Below are positions 8,980-16,858 of a stretch of DNA of 43,299 bases, piece by piece (the stretch's first letter is position 1; each line of letters starts with the position of its first letter). The DNA lies in assembly GCA_938018185.1 (NCBI GenBank), contig CALIIW010000014.1, positions 1 through 43,299 of the forward strand. Direction: 5' to 3'. The notes under the pieces are model-generated. The model saw nothing but the letters and a program-made list of their open reading frames with translations, was not told where the DNA came from and ran no database searches. The position numbers and the translations under genes are program-made. This DNA is from an uncultured Saprospiraceae bacterium. GTDB taxonomy: Bacteria > Bacteroidota > Bacteroidia > Chitinophagales > Saprospiraceae.

Positions 8980-10110
8980 TCAAATAGCATGTATGCCATT
9001 TGATAAGGACGGGAATATGGCCTCTGATTGTTTATTGTATTTATGACTAAATTCTTCAAATACTCCATCTAGGAGATTGCTTTCAAAAGATGCATCAACA
9101 AAGCAAATTATTGAACCGCCAAATCCACCACCCATTTGCCGTGCGCCATAAACTTGCTTTAATTCATTTATTCTGTCCACCAAAAAATCTGTTTCTTCGC
9201 ATGTCACACGGTATAAAGATTTAAGACCTTCATGTGCTTCATTCAAAATTGAGCCAAGCATTTTTGAATTTCCAGTATTTAAATTTGTAGTCATCTTTTT
9301 TACCCTTCGCAATTCTTGGACAACATAAATTAAACAATCTTTTTCTTCTTTTTTTAGGCCCTTCGATTCATTGATCATCTTTTCTTCAAGATTTCGAAAG
9401 GATAGTAATTCAGGCTGTTCTTTTTGCAAAATATTAAATCCCATTTTACATGTTTTCCTTCTTTGATTGTATGCTGTTGAGGCCAACTCATGGGAGACAT
9501 TTGAATTGATGATCATGAGTTTTAAATCCTTTCTATTGAAGTCGTAATATTCTTTTTCATAGCTTAAGCAATCCAATTTCATAAATTGATTTTCTCTCGC
9601 AAAGAGGATTGCAAATTGATCTAAAAGTCCACAATTAATTCCAACTAAATGCTCCGCTCTTTGTGCCAATTTCGCCAAACTAATTTTATCTAATTTCCAT
9701 GGCTTTAAAACATTTAGCGCAAACAAAAATCCCGTACAAAGTGCTGCAGAGGAAGATAGTCCTGCTCCAATTGGTAAATCTGAACTAAAAACAGCTTGAA
9801 AGGGTATGGGGCTAATTTCTTTTTCGCGCAAGGCGTTGTTTATGGCTTGTATGTATTTTGCCCAAGCTGGATTTTCTTCTTTGCTAGAAATAAAGGTTTC
9901 ATCAGTATCCATAGCATGAATGCAAGTATTGGAATTTGGACTTTTGCTTATGGCAATATATATACCTTTATCAATTGCTGCTGGAAAAACAAAGCCGTCA
10001 TTATAGTCTATATGTTCTCCAATCAAATTTATTCTGCCAGGAGAAAAAAACACGAGGTCAGCCTCTTTTCCAAAGTAAGTTTTAAACTTATGCCGCAAGC
10101 TATCTTTCAT
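8980..10110 (-). CDS. galK: Galactokinase
   Basis: Phosphorylates D-galactose to galactose-1-phosphate with ATP (Leloir pathway, cytoplasm). The start is taken at 10110 (MKDSLRHKFK, 376 residues) because the frame's open extension up to 10194 runs through an intrinsic terminator and adds no family-like sequence. GHMP-kinase motifs are complete: the galactokinase signature GRINLIGEHIDY at 25-36 with catalytic Arg26, the ATP loop PIGAGLSSSAA, the catalytic-Asp region CGLLDQF, and the C-terminal GARQMGGGFGGS. Length is normal for the family. No other Leloir gene (galT, galE, galM) is adjacent. The upstream gene is a sodium symporter on the same strand. Confidence 0.95.
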   Translation of the reverse strand: MKDSLRHKFKTYFGKEADLVFFSPGRINLIGEHIDYNDGFVFPAAIDKGIYIAISKSPNSNTCIHAMDTDETFISSKEENPAWAKYIQAINNALREKEISPIPFQAVFSSDLPIGAGLSSSAALCTGFLFALNVLKPWKLDKISLAKLAQRAEHLVGINCGLLDQFAILFARENQFMKLDCLSYEKEYYDFNRKDLKLMIINSNVSHELASTAYNQRRKTCKMGFNILQKEQPELLSFRNLEEKMINESKGLKKEEKDCLIYVVQELRRVKKMTTNLNTGNSKMLGSILNEAHEGLKSLYRVTCEETDFLVDRINELKQVYGARQMGGGFGGSIICFVDASFESNLLDGVFEEFSHKYNKQSEAIFPSLSNGIHAI

Positions 10111-10140
10111 GTTATTCTTCTTTTTAATTATGGGTAAAAA

Positions 10141-10172
10141 AAAATCCTTGCCATTGTTGGAGCAAGGATTTT
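10141..10172 (-). terminator. Intrinsic terminator between the symporter gene and galK
   Basis: Perfect 11-bp arms (AAAATCCTTGC / GCAAGGATTTT) followed on the minus strand by a run of nine T. It lies about 57 bp past the symporter stop and only 30 bp before the galK ATG. It decides the galK start and raises the question of where galK's promoter is. Confidence 0.85.
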
Positions 10173-10229
10173 TTGTAAGAAACAATAAATTCACTAGATA
10201 TTAATCAATGATTTATAATAAACAATAAA

Positions 10230-11816
10230 CTACAAGTTTGCAGCTTTAATAGACTCCAAATATTTTTGGAGTTCTTCTTTTACTTTTGGTGCTAAGATGA
10301 CTAGTCCAATCATGTTTGGAACCATCATAGCAAAGATCATTGCATCTGAGAAATCAATCACCGCTCCAAGACTTGAAGCAGCTCCTATAATTACAAAAAG
10401 GCAAAATATTCCTTTATAGAGGTATTCCATATTTTTTGATCTTCCAAATAAATAGGACCAAGCCTGATACCCATAATAAGACCAAGAGATCATTGTACTG
10501 AATGCAAATAAAATGACTGCAATCATAAGTACCCATGGAAACCAAGAAATGGAACTTGCAAAAGCAGCTGAAGTAGCTCCAACGTCATCTGTAACTTTAG
10601 TTCCATATTCCATAATAGAGCCATCAAAGTTTGTTATCACAATAACCAAAGCAGTCATTGTACAAACGACCACTGTATCTATAAAAGGTTCTAAGAGTGC
10701 TACCAAGCCTTCTGAGGCAGGGTGTTTTGTTTTTACTGCAGAGTGCGCAATAGAAGCAGATCCAATACCAGCCTCATTAGAAAACGCTGCTCGCCTAAAG
10801 CCTTGTATGATCACACCAACGACACCACCACCTATCGCTTCAGGTGAAAAGGCACCTTTGATTATGACGACAAATGCTTGAGGAATGGAAGAGAAATTCA
10901 TGATTAAAACAGCAATTGCTGCAAGCACATAAATCCCTACCATGAAAGGAACAATTTTATCTGTCACTTTCGCAATACTCTTGATTCCTCCAATTATTAC
11001 AATTCCAACAAGGATAGCCATTATCAATCCAAACAACCAACCATAGCCGGCTCCAGTATTTGTTACCTTTGAAAACAAGGCAAATGCTTGATTCGCTTGA
11101 AACATATTGCCACCTCCTAAAGATCCACCTATGCACATGATTGCAAAGGCCACGGCGAGGATTTTACCCAACATACCATATCCTTTAGAAGCTAAGCCGT
11201 CTCTCAAGTAATACATCGGTCCACCATAGACTGTTCCATCACTTGCGATCTCTCTGAACTTTACACCAAGGGTACATTCAACAAATTTTGAAGACATTCC
11301 AAGGATTCCACAAATTATCATCCAAAAAGTTGCACCCGGTCCACCTAAAGATAAAGCGACCGCTACTCCTGCGATATTTCCTAAACCCACCGTTCCAGAA
11401 AGGGCTGCGGTCAAAGCCTGAAAATGCGAAACTTCACCATCGTGCCCTTCTATTCGAATGGTATCTGGATTATCACCATCTACACTAGAGACACCTTTGT
11501 CGTACAATTCTGTACTACCACTCCCTTCAAGGTCATCATATTTACCTCTCACAACGTTAATGGATGTTCTAAAATGCTTGATATTTACAAATCCAAAATA
11601 TAGCGTGAAATATAGGGCTCCAAGAACCAATGGGAATAAGACCCAATAAACCTGGATTTCATCTGTGAATGGTATTTGGTAAAAGACAAATTGGACTATT
11701 GGCCCAGTAAGTTTTGCAAAAGCAGCATTAATCTTTTCATCTATTCCTTCTCCTTGAGCAAAAATGTTTGTAATGCTCCATAGAAATAACAGGAGTAAAC
11801 TGAGTATCTTCTTCAT
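10230..11816 (-). CDS. Alanine/glycine:cation symporter family protein (AGCS)
   Basis: A sodium-coupled amino-acid transporter of the inner membrane. The start at 11816 ([20 protein letters not shown]) gives a signal-like first segment; six more codons are open upstream (11834). The family signature [25 protein letters not shown] is present after a hydrophilic stretch of about 50 residues ([18 protein letters not shown]...), and [21 protein letters not shown], another AGCS hallmark, lies in the second half. About ten hydrophobic helices are visible. The substrate could be alanine, glycine or glutamine. A terminator follows the gene. Confidence 0.93.
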   Translation of the reverse strand: MKKILSLLLLFLWSITNIFAQGEGIDEKINAAFAKLTGPIVQFVFYQIPFTDEIQVYWVLFPLVLGALYFTLYFGFVNIKHFRTSINVVRGKYDDLEGSGSTELYDKGVSSVDGDNPDTIRIEGHDGEVSHFQALTAALSGTVGLGNIAGVAVALSLGGPGATFWMIICGILGMSSKFVECTLGVKFREIASDGTVYGGPMYYLRDGLASKGYGMLGKILAVAFAIMCIGGSLGGGNMFQANQAFALFSKVTNTGAGYGWLFGLIMAILVGIVIIGGIKSIAKVTDKIVPFMVGIYVLAAIAVLIMNFSSIPQAFVVIIKGAFSPEAIGGGVVGVIIQGFRRAAFSNEAGIGSASIAHSAVKTKHPASEGLVALLEPFIDTVVVCTMTALVIVITNFDGSIMEYGTKVTDDVGATSAAFASSISWFPWVLMIAVILFAFSTMISWSYYGYQAWSYLFGRSKNMEYLYKGIFCLFVIIGAASSLGAVIDFSDAMIFAMMVPNMIGLVILAPKVKEELQKYLESIKAANL

Positions 11817-11992
11817 AGTAGAGTTTGATTTCAAACTTCTAAGTTAATATTATTATTGAAATTTTGGTTAAATGGCAGATTATTGCTCAGTTCGGACTAA
11901 TCTACTTGTGAGAATGGGCAACATTTTTAGAAAATCTATTACGAAGAAATAAAATTTATTCCCCTAAGCAGCCTTAATAAATATAAATGCCC

Positions 11993-12000
11993 TATTTTTG
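11993..12000 (+). promoter_or_regulatory. Putative -7 box (TATTTTTG) for the tRNA
   Basis: Matches the Bacteroidota TAnnTTTG consensus, ending 20 bp before the tRNA's first base, the right distance for a start of transcription just ahead of it. No clear TTG -33 element is seen. Confidence 0.45.
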
Positions 12001-12020
12001 CGACGCAGTAAAACAAAATT

Positions 12021-12094
12021 GGCCTCGTAGCTCAACTGGATAGAGTACTTGACTACGGATCAGGAGGTTGCAGGTTCGGACCCTGCCGAGGTCA
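12021..12094 (+). tRNA. tRNA-Arg (anticodon ACG)
   Basis: Full cloverleaf: acceptor GGCCTCG / CGAGGTC (one G-U), D-stem GCTC/GAGT, anticodon stem CTTGA/TCAGG with loop CTACGGA (anticodon ACG at 12055-12057), T-stem GCAGG/CCTGC with loop TTCGGAC, discriminator A. The CCA end is not encoded. The anticodon's A34 would be deaminated to inosine by TadA to read CGU, CGC and CGA. Confidence 0.95.
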
Positions 12095-12107
12095 CTGTGA
12101 ATACCTT

Positions 12108-12140
12108 AAGCCTATACCCAATCAGGGTATAGGCTTTTTT
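12108..12140 (+). terminator. Terminator of the tRNA-Arg transcript
   Basis: AGCCTATACCC / GGGTATAGGCT hairpin with a 4-5-nt loop and a following run of six T. It lies 14 bp past the tRNA. Confidence 0.88.
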
Positions 12141-12531
12141 ATTGAAGCTAAATATGCAACTTTCAATAAAAGTTATCAAAACCAATACATCCAAATTGAA
12201 AAGTTTATCCAAGCGATATTTATACGCTGAATCCTCCTTTTAAAAATTTGCTACCGCTTCACTTAAAAAGAAAAGCCCTTTTTTTACCAGTCTTTGATAT
12301 TCTTTAACAAAAAAAAGCACCACTCCATGAAGCATTTTGGGCCTTACATGTATTATAAGTATAACTATGCATTTTAATTTATTAAATTAGAATCAGATAA
12401 AGCTTATAAACCTATTACTATGACTTAAAACAACTCTCTTATCACACTTTCCTTTTAAGTTCTATTCAATTTGGCTATAAACACTAGTTTTATATAGGAC
12501 GTAGTATTTTTTAACCAGTAAAACAAATAAA
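12141..12531. other. Gene-free AT-rich region upstream of the HYR-repeat protein
   Basis: 391 bp without a credible ORF. It presumably carries the promoter of the gene starting at 12532; no consensus -7 box or strong inverted repeat was recognised. Confidence 0.5.
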
Positions 12532-15500
12532 ATGAAAACCACTTTTACCCCCCAAGCGAGAAGTACTAAATTCGTGCTGAGTCTTTTTTTTATTTCTCTT
12601 TTAAGTTTCTCTTGCTTTGCTTTTAATGCTACGGCTGAAATTTGTGATAACCTTACCGATGGAGGAGAAATTGCTTATGATCAAACTGTTTGTAATCCTG
12701 GCGATGCTCCAGAGCAATTTGAAAATATTACTTTACCTTCTGGTGGTTCTGGAGAAGTAGAATACATTTGGATTTATACTACGGATGATCCCAACAATCA
12801 AACTGCAAACTGGATCACTATTCCTGGTTCAACTTCAGAATATTATCAAGCTGGCCCTGTCTTTGTCAATACCTGGTTCAGGCGTTGTGCAAGAAATTTA
12901 GGCTGTACGGATTATGTAGTGGAATCTAATTGGCTTATGATTTGTGTTGATTTTGAAGCACCTCACTTTACTTATGTCCCAGAACATTATGAAGCTAATT
13001 GTAATGATTACATTGAATTTGGCGACCCTGCTTTTGGGGATGATTGCGATTCAGCAGTTAGCTTAAATTACGAAGATGGTATTTCGGAAGAAGATTGTTT
13101 AACCTATCATATAAGAACCTGGACCATCACGGATGCTTGCGGGAAAGAAGATTTTGCAAATCAAGTTATCACGACCATTGATACCGAGGCACCAACCATT
13201 AGCCTCAATGCTCCTTACGATGATCTCTATAATGGGGAGACAATTTATTATTCCTGCTATGAAGTTCCTATTCTAGATGAAACCTACGCTACAGCAATTG
13301 ACAATTGTGATGATGATGTTGAGATCTATTTTATTGATAATTTTTATGCTACTGGAAACTGTATAGAAGATGGTTACTTAGAAGCTTATGAGTGCATTTG
13401 GACAGCAACGGATAACTGTGGTAATCAAAGTACCTTTACCATCTTTATTCATGTGAGAGATGATGAAGATCCTGTTTTTACCTACATTCCTCAAGATGAA
13501 GAAGTTTCTTGTAATGAAGATCCAATTTTTACTCAACCAGAATATACTGACAATTGTGATCAAGACTTGGACTTGCAAGTAGATTATGAGTCGAGTATAG
13601 ATGATTGCACAACTTCCCACACAACAACATGGACCATCACCGACGATTGTGGCAATCATACAACGGCTTCTCAAACCATAAACATCACTGATAATGAAGC
13701 ACCACACATCTCTTTAAATTCACCTTTGGAAGGGGTAAGTAATGGGGACACTTTAATTTTTGAATGTATCATGGATTTTTTACTGGATGAAGCCTCAGTA
13801 ACAGTAACTGACAATTGTGATTCAAATCCGCATGTTGTTTTTTATGATGATTGGTATTCATCAAATAATTGCATAGAAGATGGTTATTTAGAAAAAATGG
13901 AATGCTCATGGACTGCGACTGATGAATGCGGTAATGAATCTATATTTGTTATTTACATTCTTATAGTAGATAGAACTGCCCCTGTTTTTACTCATGTTCC
14001 TGAAAACATTAGTGGCGATTGTAACCAAGATCCTAATTTTGGAGAACCTTCCTATGAAGATAATTGTGAGGGTCAAGTCACTCTAAGTCATGAGGATAAA
14101 ATTGAAGACTTGAACTGTGGATATTCTGCTACCAGAGTATGGACCATAACAGATGCTTGCGGCAACCAAAATACTGCAAGTCAAACTGTAAATTTAGTAG
14201 ATACGACTGCACCAACTTTATCCTTGAATGGTCCTAGTGGACCACTTAATAATGGTGATGTGGTAACATTTGATTGTAACGACTATTTTTATTTCGATGA
14301 AAATTCAATAATAGTATCTGACAATTGTGATGATAATCCGTCAGTAACTTTTATAGATGAGATTATTTCTTCAGGCGATTGTTTGCTAGATGGCTATTTG
14401 CAATTGTTTAATTGTACTTGGCTCGCTATTGATGATTGTGGCAATGAATCAGCATTTTCAATTCAAGTCAAAATTGTTGATCTTAGTCCACCAGTTGTGG
14501 TGAATCATCCAGTAGATAAGGTAATTGATTGTGATGGAGATCCTACGTTTGGAGAACCACTGTTTAGAGATAATTGTGATAATGATTTGGACATTCAAGT
14601 TTCTGATTCAGTTTTAGAAGAACCATGCAAAACTACATATACTAAAACATGGACTGCGATTGATGATTGTGGCAATCATGCAACTACCACACAGCGAATA
14701 ATTACAGAAGATAATGAAGCACCTACCGTACATTTAGGAGGAAGCTATGAAGAGGTAATGGATGGGGACACTCTTTGGTTTAATTGTAATGACATATATT
14801 ATTTTCTAGAAGATGATGCAGTAGCTTATGACAATTGCGATGATATGCCAACAGTTACTTTTTATGACGACTATCAGGAATCAGATAATTGTTTAGAAGA
14901 TGGTTACTTAGCAAAAGCGTATTGTACTTGGACTGCCTTTGATGATTGTGGCAATGAATCTTCCTTCAGCATTTTTATTTATGTTATTGATGATGAGGAT
15001 CCTGTATTTACTTTTGTTCCTGAAGATTTGGATTTGGAATGTACCGCAGATCCAGAATTAACAGGAGAGCCTTTGTTTGAAGACAATTGTGATGATGACT
15101 TGACGGTAGAATACGAAATGAAGATCATTCAAGACGACTGTTACTTTAAATATGTTAGAGTTTGGGTGGTCACTGATGATTGTGGCAACAGTGCACGCGC
15201 CGCACAAGTCATTTACATAAGTGATAATGAAGCACCTGTTGTGTTACAGTTAAATTTAGTAACTGGTTCAGATTGTCATCATGATATTATTATTAATGAA
15301 CCGACCGTTTCGGATAATTGTGATCCTGATCCCAACATCCATGCACAAGTTGATACAATTTATGGTTTAGACTTCGTTGATTTTAAAATTAATTGGACCA
15401 TCACAGATAATTGTGGAAATGTAACTACTGCTTACCAAGCTGCAACAATTCCATGCACCGATGGCTTTAATTTTATGGATGTTGAGGCTTCAAGAATAGG

Positions 15501-16014
15501 CCGTAATAGTGTAAATATTTCTTGGGAAGTCGTAAATGACAACATGGGAGCAAATTATGTAATTGAAACTTCAGCAGATGGTGTCAATTTCATTACTGAA
15601 AATGCAATTATATCTACTTTTGGTGATGCATACCTTGGTGATAATAGGTATTCTTTTGAAATTGATGATCATTATTCTGGCAGATCTTACTACAGAGTCA
15701 GGTACATAGAAACTGACGGACAAGCTACTTTGTCTGACATGGATGAACTCAACGAGTTTGATATTCAAACTCAAGCGTTAATCTATCCAAATCCGGTTCA
15801 TACAAGCGCTACAATCGAGTTTCTAAATCCAATTGATGCGCTATCCACAATTAAGATTTATGATCTTAGAGGGGCTCAAGTAAAAAACATTGCAGTTGCT
15901 CCAGGTGATTTGCAAATACAAATTAATTTTGAAGAATTAGAAGCTGGAATTTACTTAGTCCATTATCAAATGAATGGAATAAATTATATTCAACGTTTTG
16001 TAAAAGTTGATTAG
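12532..16014 (+). CDS. Secreted HYR-like repeat protein with T9SS sorting domain
   Basis: 1160 residues. An N-terminal signal peptide (about 1-36, hydrophobic core FVLSLFFISLLSFSCF) and a small Cys-containing head are followed from about residue 145 by Ig/HYR-like domains rich in Asp and Cys, with repeated motifs TDNCD, W-T-[AI]-T-D-[DE]-CGN and DNEAP. Two alternating types form a 170-residue supermodule: VFTYVP starts recur at 12964, 13474, 13984, 14494 and 15004, exactly 510 bp apart. A fibronectin-III-like segment (about 985-1080) precedes a C-terminal type A T9SS sorting domain (YPNPVHTSATIEF ... GIYLVHYQMNGINYIQRFVKVD). The protein is exported, moved through the type IX system and probably anchored at the surface or released. 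The likely role is adhesion or matrix; no enzymatic domain is seen. Confidence 0.9.
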   Translation: MKTTFTPQARSTKFVLSLFFISLLSFSCFAFNATAEICDNLTDGGEIAYDQTVCNPGDAPEQFENITLPSGGSGEVEYIWIYTTDDPNNQTANWITIPGSTSEYYQAGPVFVNTWFRRCARNLGCTDYVVESNWLMICVDFEAPHFTYVPEHYEANCNDYIEFGDPAFGDDCDSAVSLNYEDGISEEDCLTYHIRTWTITDACGKEDFANQVITTIDTEAPTISLNAPYDDLYNGETIYYSCYEVPILDETYATAIDNCDDDVEIYFIDNFYATGNCIEDGYLEAYECIWTATDNCGNQSTFTIFIHVRDDEDPVFTYIPQDEEVSCNEDPIFTQPEYTDNCDQDLDLQVDYESSIDDCTTSHTTTWTITDDCGNHTTASQTINITDNEAPHISLNSPLEGVSNGDTLIFECIMDFLLDEASVTVTDNCDSNPHVVFYDDWYSSNNCIEDGYLEKMECSWTATDECGNESIFVIYILIVDRTAPVFTHVPENISGDCNQDPNFGEPSYEDNCEGQVTLSHEDKIEDLNCGYSATRVWTITDACGNQNTASQTVNLVDTTAPTLSLNGPSGPLNNGDVVTFDCNDYFYFDENSIIVSDNCDDNPSVTFIDEIISSGDCLLDGYLQLFNCTWLAIDDCGNESAFSIQVKIVDLSPPVVVNHPVDKVIDCDGDPTFGEPLFRDNCDNDLDIQVSDSVLEEPCKTTYTKTWTAIDDCGNHATTTQRIITEDNEAPTVHLGGSYEEVMDGDTLWFNCNDIYYFLEDDAVAYDNCDDMPTVTFYDDYQESDNCLEDGYLAKAYCTWTAFDDCGNESSFSIFIYVIDDEDPVFTFVPEDLDLECTADPELTGEPLFEDNCDDDLTVEYEMKIIQDDCYFKYVRVWVVTDDCGNSARAAQVIYISDNEAPVVLQLNLVTGSDCHHDIIINEPTVSDNCDPDPNIHAQVDTIYGLDFVDFKINWTITDNCGNVTTAYQAATIPCTDGFNFMDVEASRIGRNSVNISWEVVNDNMGANYVIETSADGVNFITENAIISTFGDAYLGDNRYSFEIDDHYSGRSYYRVRYIETDGQATLSDMDELNEFDIQTQALIYPNPVHTSATIEFLNPIDALSTIKIYDLRGAQVKNIAVAPGDLQIQINFEELEAGIYLVHYQMNGINYIQRFVKVD
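12964..15240 (+). repeat. 170-residue (510-bp) supermodules inside the HYR-repeat protein
   Basis: Four consecutive intervals between equivalent points are each exactly 510 bp (12964, 13474, 13984, 14494, 15004), although the DNA has diverged. Each contains a roughly 75-residue domain (VFTxVP...SC/EC...TDDCGN...) and a roughly 95-residue domain (NGDTLxFxC...DNCD...GYL...CxWTA). After 15004 only the first domain type continues, so the last supermodule is incomplete. Confidence 0.85.
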
Positions 16015-16021
16015 TTAAAAA

Positions 16022-16060
16022 ATGAAAAGCCTACCAAGTGCATCTTGGTAGGCTTTTCAT
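16022..16060 (+). terminator. Intrinsic terminator after the HYR-repeat protein
   Basis: Perfect 17-bp arms (ATGAAAAGCCTACCAAG / CTTGGTAGGCTTTTCAT) with a 5-nt loop, beginning 7 bp past the stop codon; a T-run follows a few bases later. Confidence 0.88.
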
Positions 16061-16179
16061 ATAATTTTTTTGAAAATGAGGTCTATTTTGTTATCTTAGG
16101 TTAAAATACACTTAGCTTTTAAGTTTCATTTTTTAATGACGCAGCGTTTTAAAAGATAATTGCATTTAAGTACTAAAGA

Positions 16180-16201
16180 TTCGTTCCAAATTTGGAACGA
16201 A
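16180..16201 (+). promoter_or_regulatory. 22-bp perfect palindrome, candidate operator
   Basis: TTCGTTCCAAATTTGGAACG plus AA is perfectly self-complementary over 22 bp. It ends 13 bp before the ATG of the LytTR gene, so it lies in the leader or the promoter. A perfect dyad this close to a DNA-binding protein gene suggests autoregulation or control by a dimeric repressor. LytTR proteins themselves usually bind direct repeats, so another regulator is equally possible. Confidence 0.5.
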
Positions 16202-16214
16202 AAGAAGACCCGAA

Positions 16215-16550
16215 ATGACTGTTGACCAAAGATTTGCTCTGCCTACGACTAAAGGTTTGATATTTGTAAAATCAGATGATATCATCTATTGTACATCCGA
16301 AGGCAGTTATACACATGTTTATCTTAGCAACAACAAAAAAATAACGATAGCAAAAAAATTAAAAGAGGTATACCTAAAATTACCGCAAGAAACCTTCTTA
16401 AGAGTTCATCGCTCACACGTCATTAACTTAAATCACGTTATCGAATTTACAAACGGCCAATCACAAGTTGTCGTCCTTTCTAATGGAGAAGAGTTCAACA
16501 TTTCTAAGACCAAGAAAGCAGAATTTATGGAGCGATTTATTAAACTTTAA
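16215..16550 (+). CDS. Stand-alone LytTR DNA-binding protein
   Basis: 111 residues made of a LytTR domain only, with no receiver or membrane part. Motifs: LIFVKSDDIIYCTSEGSYTHVYLSN, ITIAKKLKEV and TFLRVHRSHVINLNHVIEF (the highly conserved RVHRSHVINL core), ending with SKTKKAEFMERF. It would act as a cytoplasmic transcription regulator without its own phospho-switch. A perfect palindrome lies directly upstream and a REP-like repeat directly downstream. Confidence 0.92.
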   Translation: MTVDQRFALPTTKGLIFVKSDDIIYCTSEGSYTHVYLSNNKKITIAKKLKEVYLKLPQETFLRVHRSHVINLNHVIEFTNGQSQVVVLSNGEEFNISKTKKAEFMERFIKL

Positions 16551-16573
16551 ATTGCTCTTGATACTTGGCAAAT

Positions 16574-16856
16574 AGCGCCAGAGGCGTGATATTATTATAG
16601 CCAGTGTGTAAACACTGGGTACAAGAAATGAGCTGAATTCATTTGGCGTGATTTTTTAAACGACTGACTGATTTTTTGCTTTAGCAAAAATGAAAGTCCG
16701 CTGGACTTTCAAAGGAAGGACCCCGCATGGAGACAAATGGCTTTCGAGGATTTCGCGGTTTTCCAGTCCTTTCCGCTATAAACGAGGTAAAGAGTTTGAG
16801 TTACACAATTGTCAAAAGTTGATTTTCAATGGTTTAAGTTTTATCTGACAATCCCT
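16574..16856 (+). repeat. REP-like dispersed intergenic repeat, copy 2
   Basis: Second copy of the 3346-3566 repeat, same orientation. The first palindrome is perfect here (CGCC-AGA-GGCG), and the second hairpin is CCAGTGT-GTAA-ACACTGG. Compared with copy 1 it carries an extra 60-75 bp (about 16656-16730) with two more hairpins: TTTTTGCT-TT-AGCAAAAA and TGAAAGTCC-GCT-GGACTTTCA (16691-16711). It ends at ATCTGACAATCCC, 3 bp from the stop codon of the convergent protease gene. It fills the whole 308-bp gap 16551-16858. Confidence 0.78.
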
Positions 16857-16858
16857 AT

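Noticed and set aside
9796..10137. Plus-strand 113-codon frame
   Set aside because: Shadow of galK; the GHMP motifs are on the minus strand.
10111..10194. Extended N-terminus of galactokinase
   Set aside because: The extension is translated through an intrinsic terminator hairpin and has no family similarity; ATG at 10110 gives the normal length.
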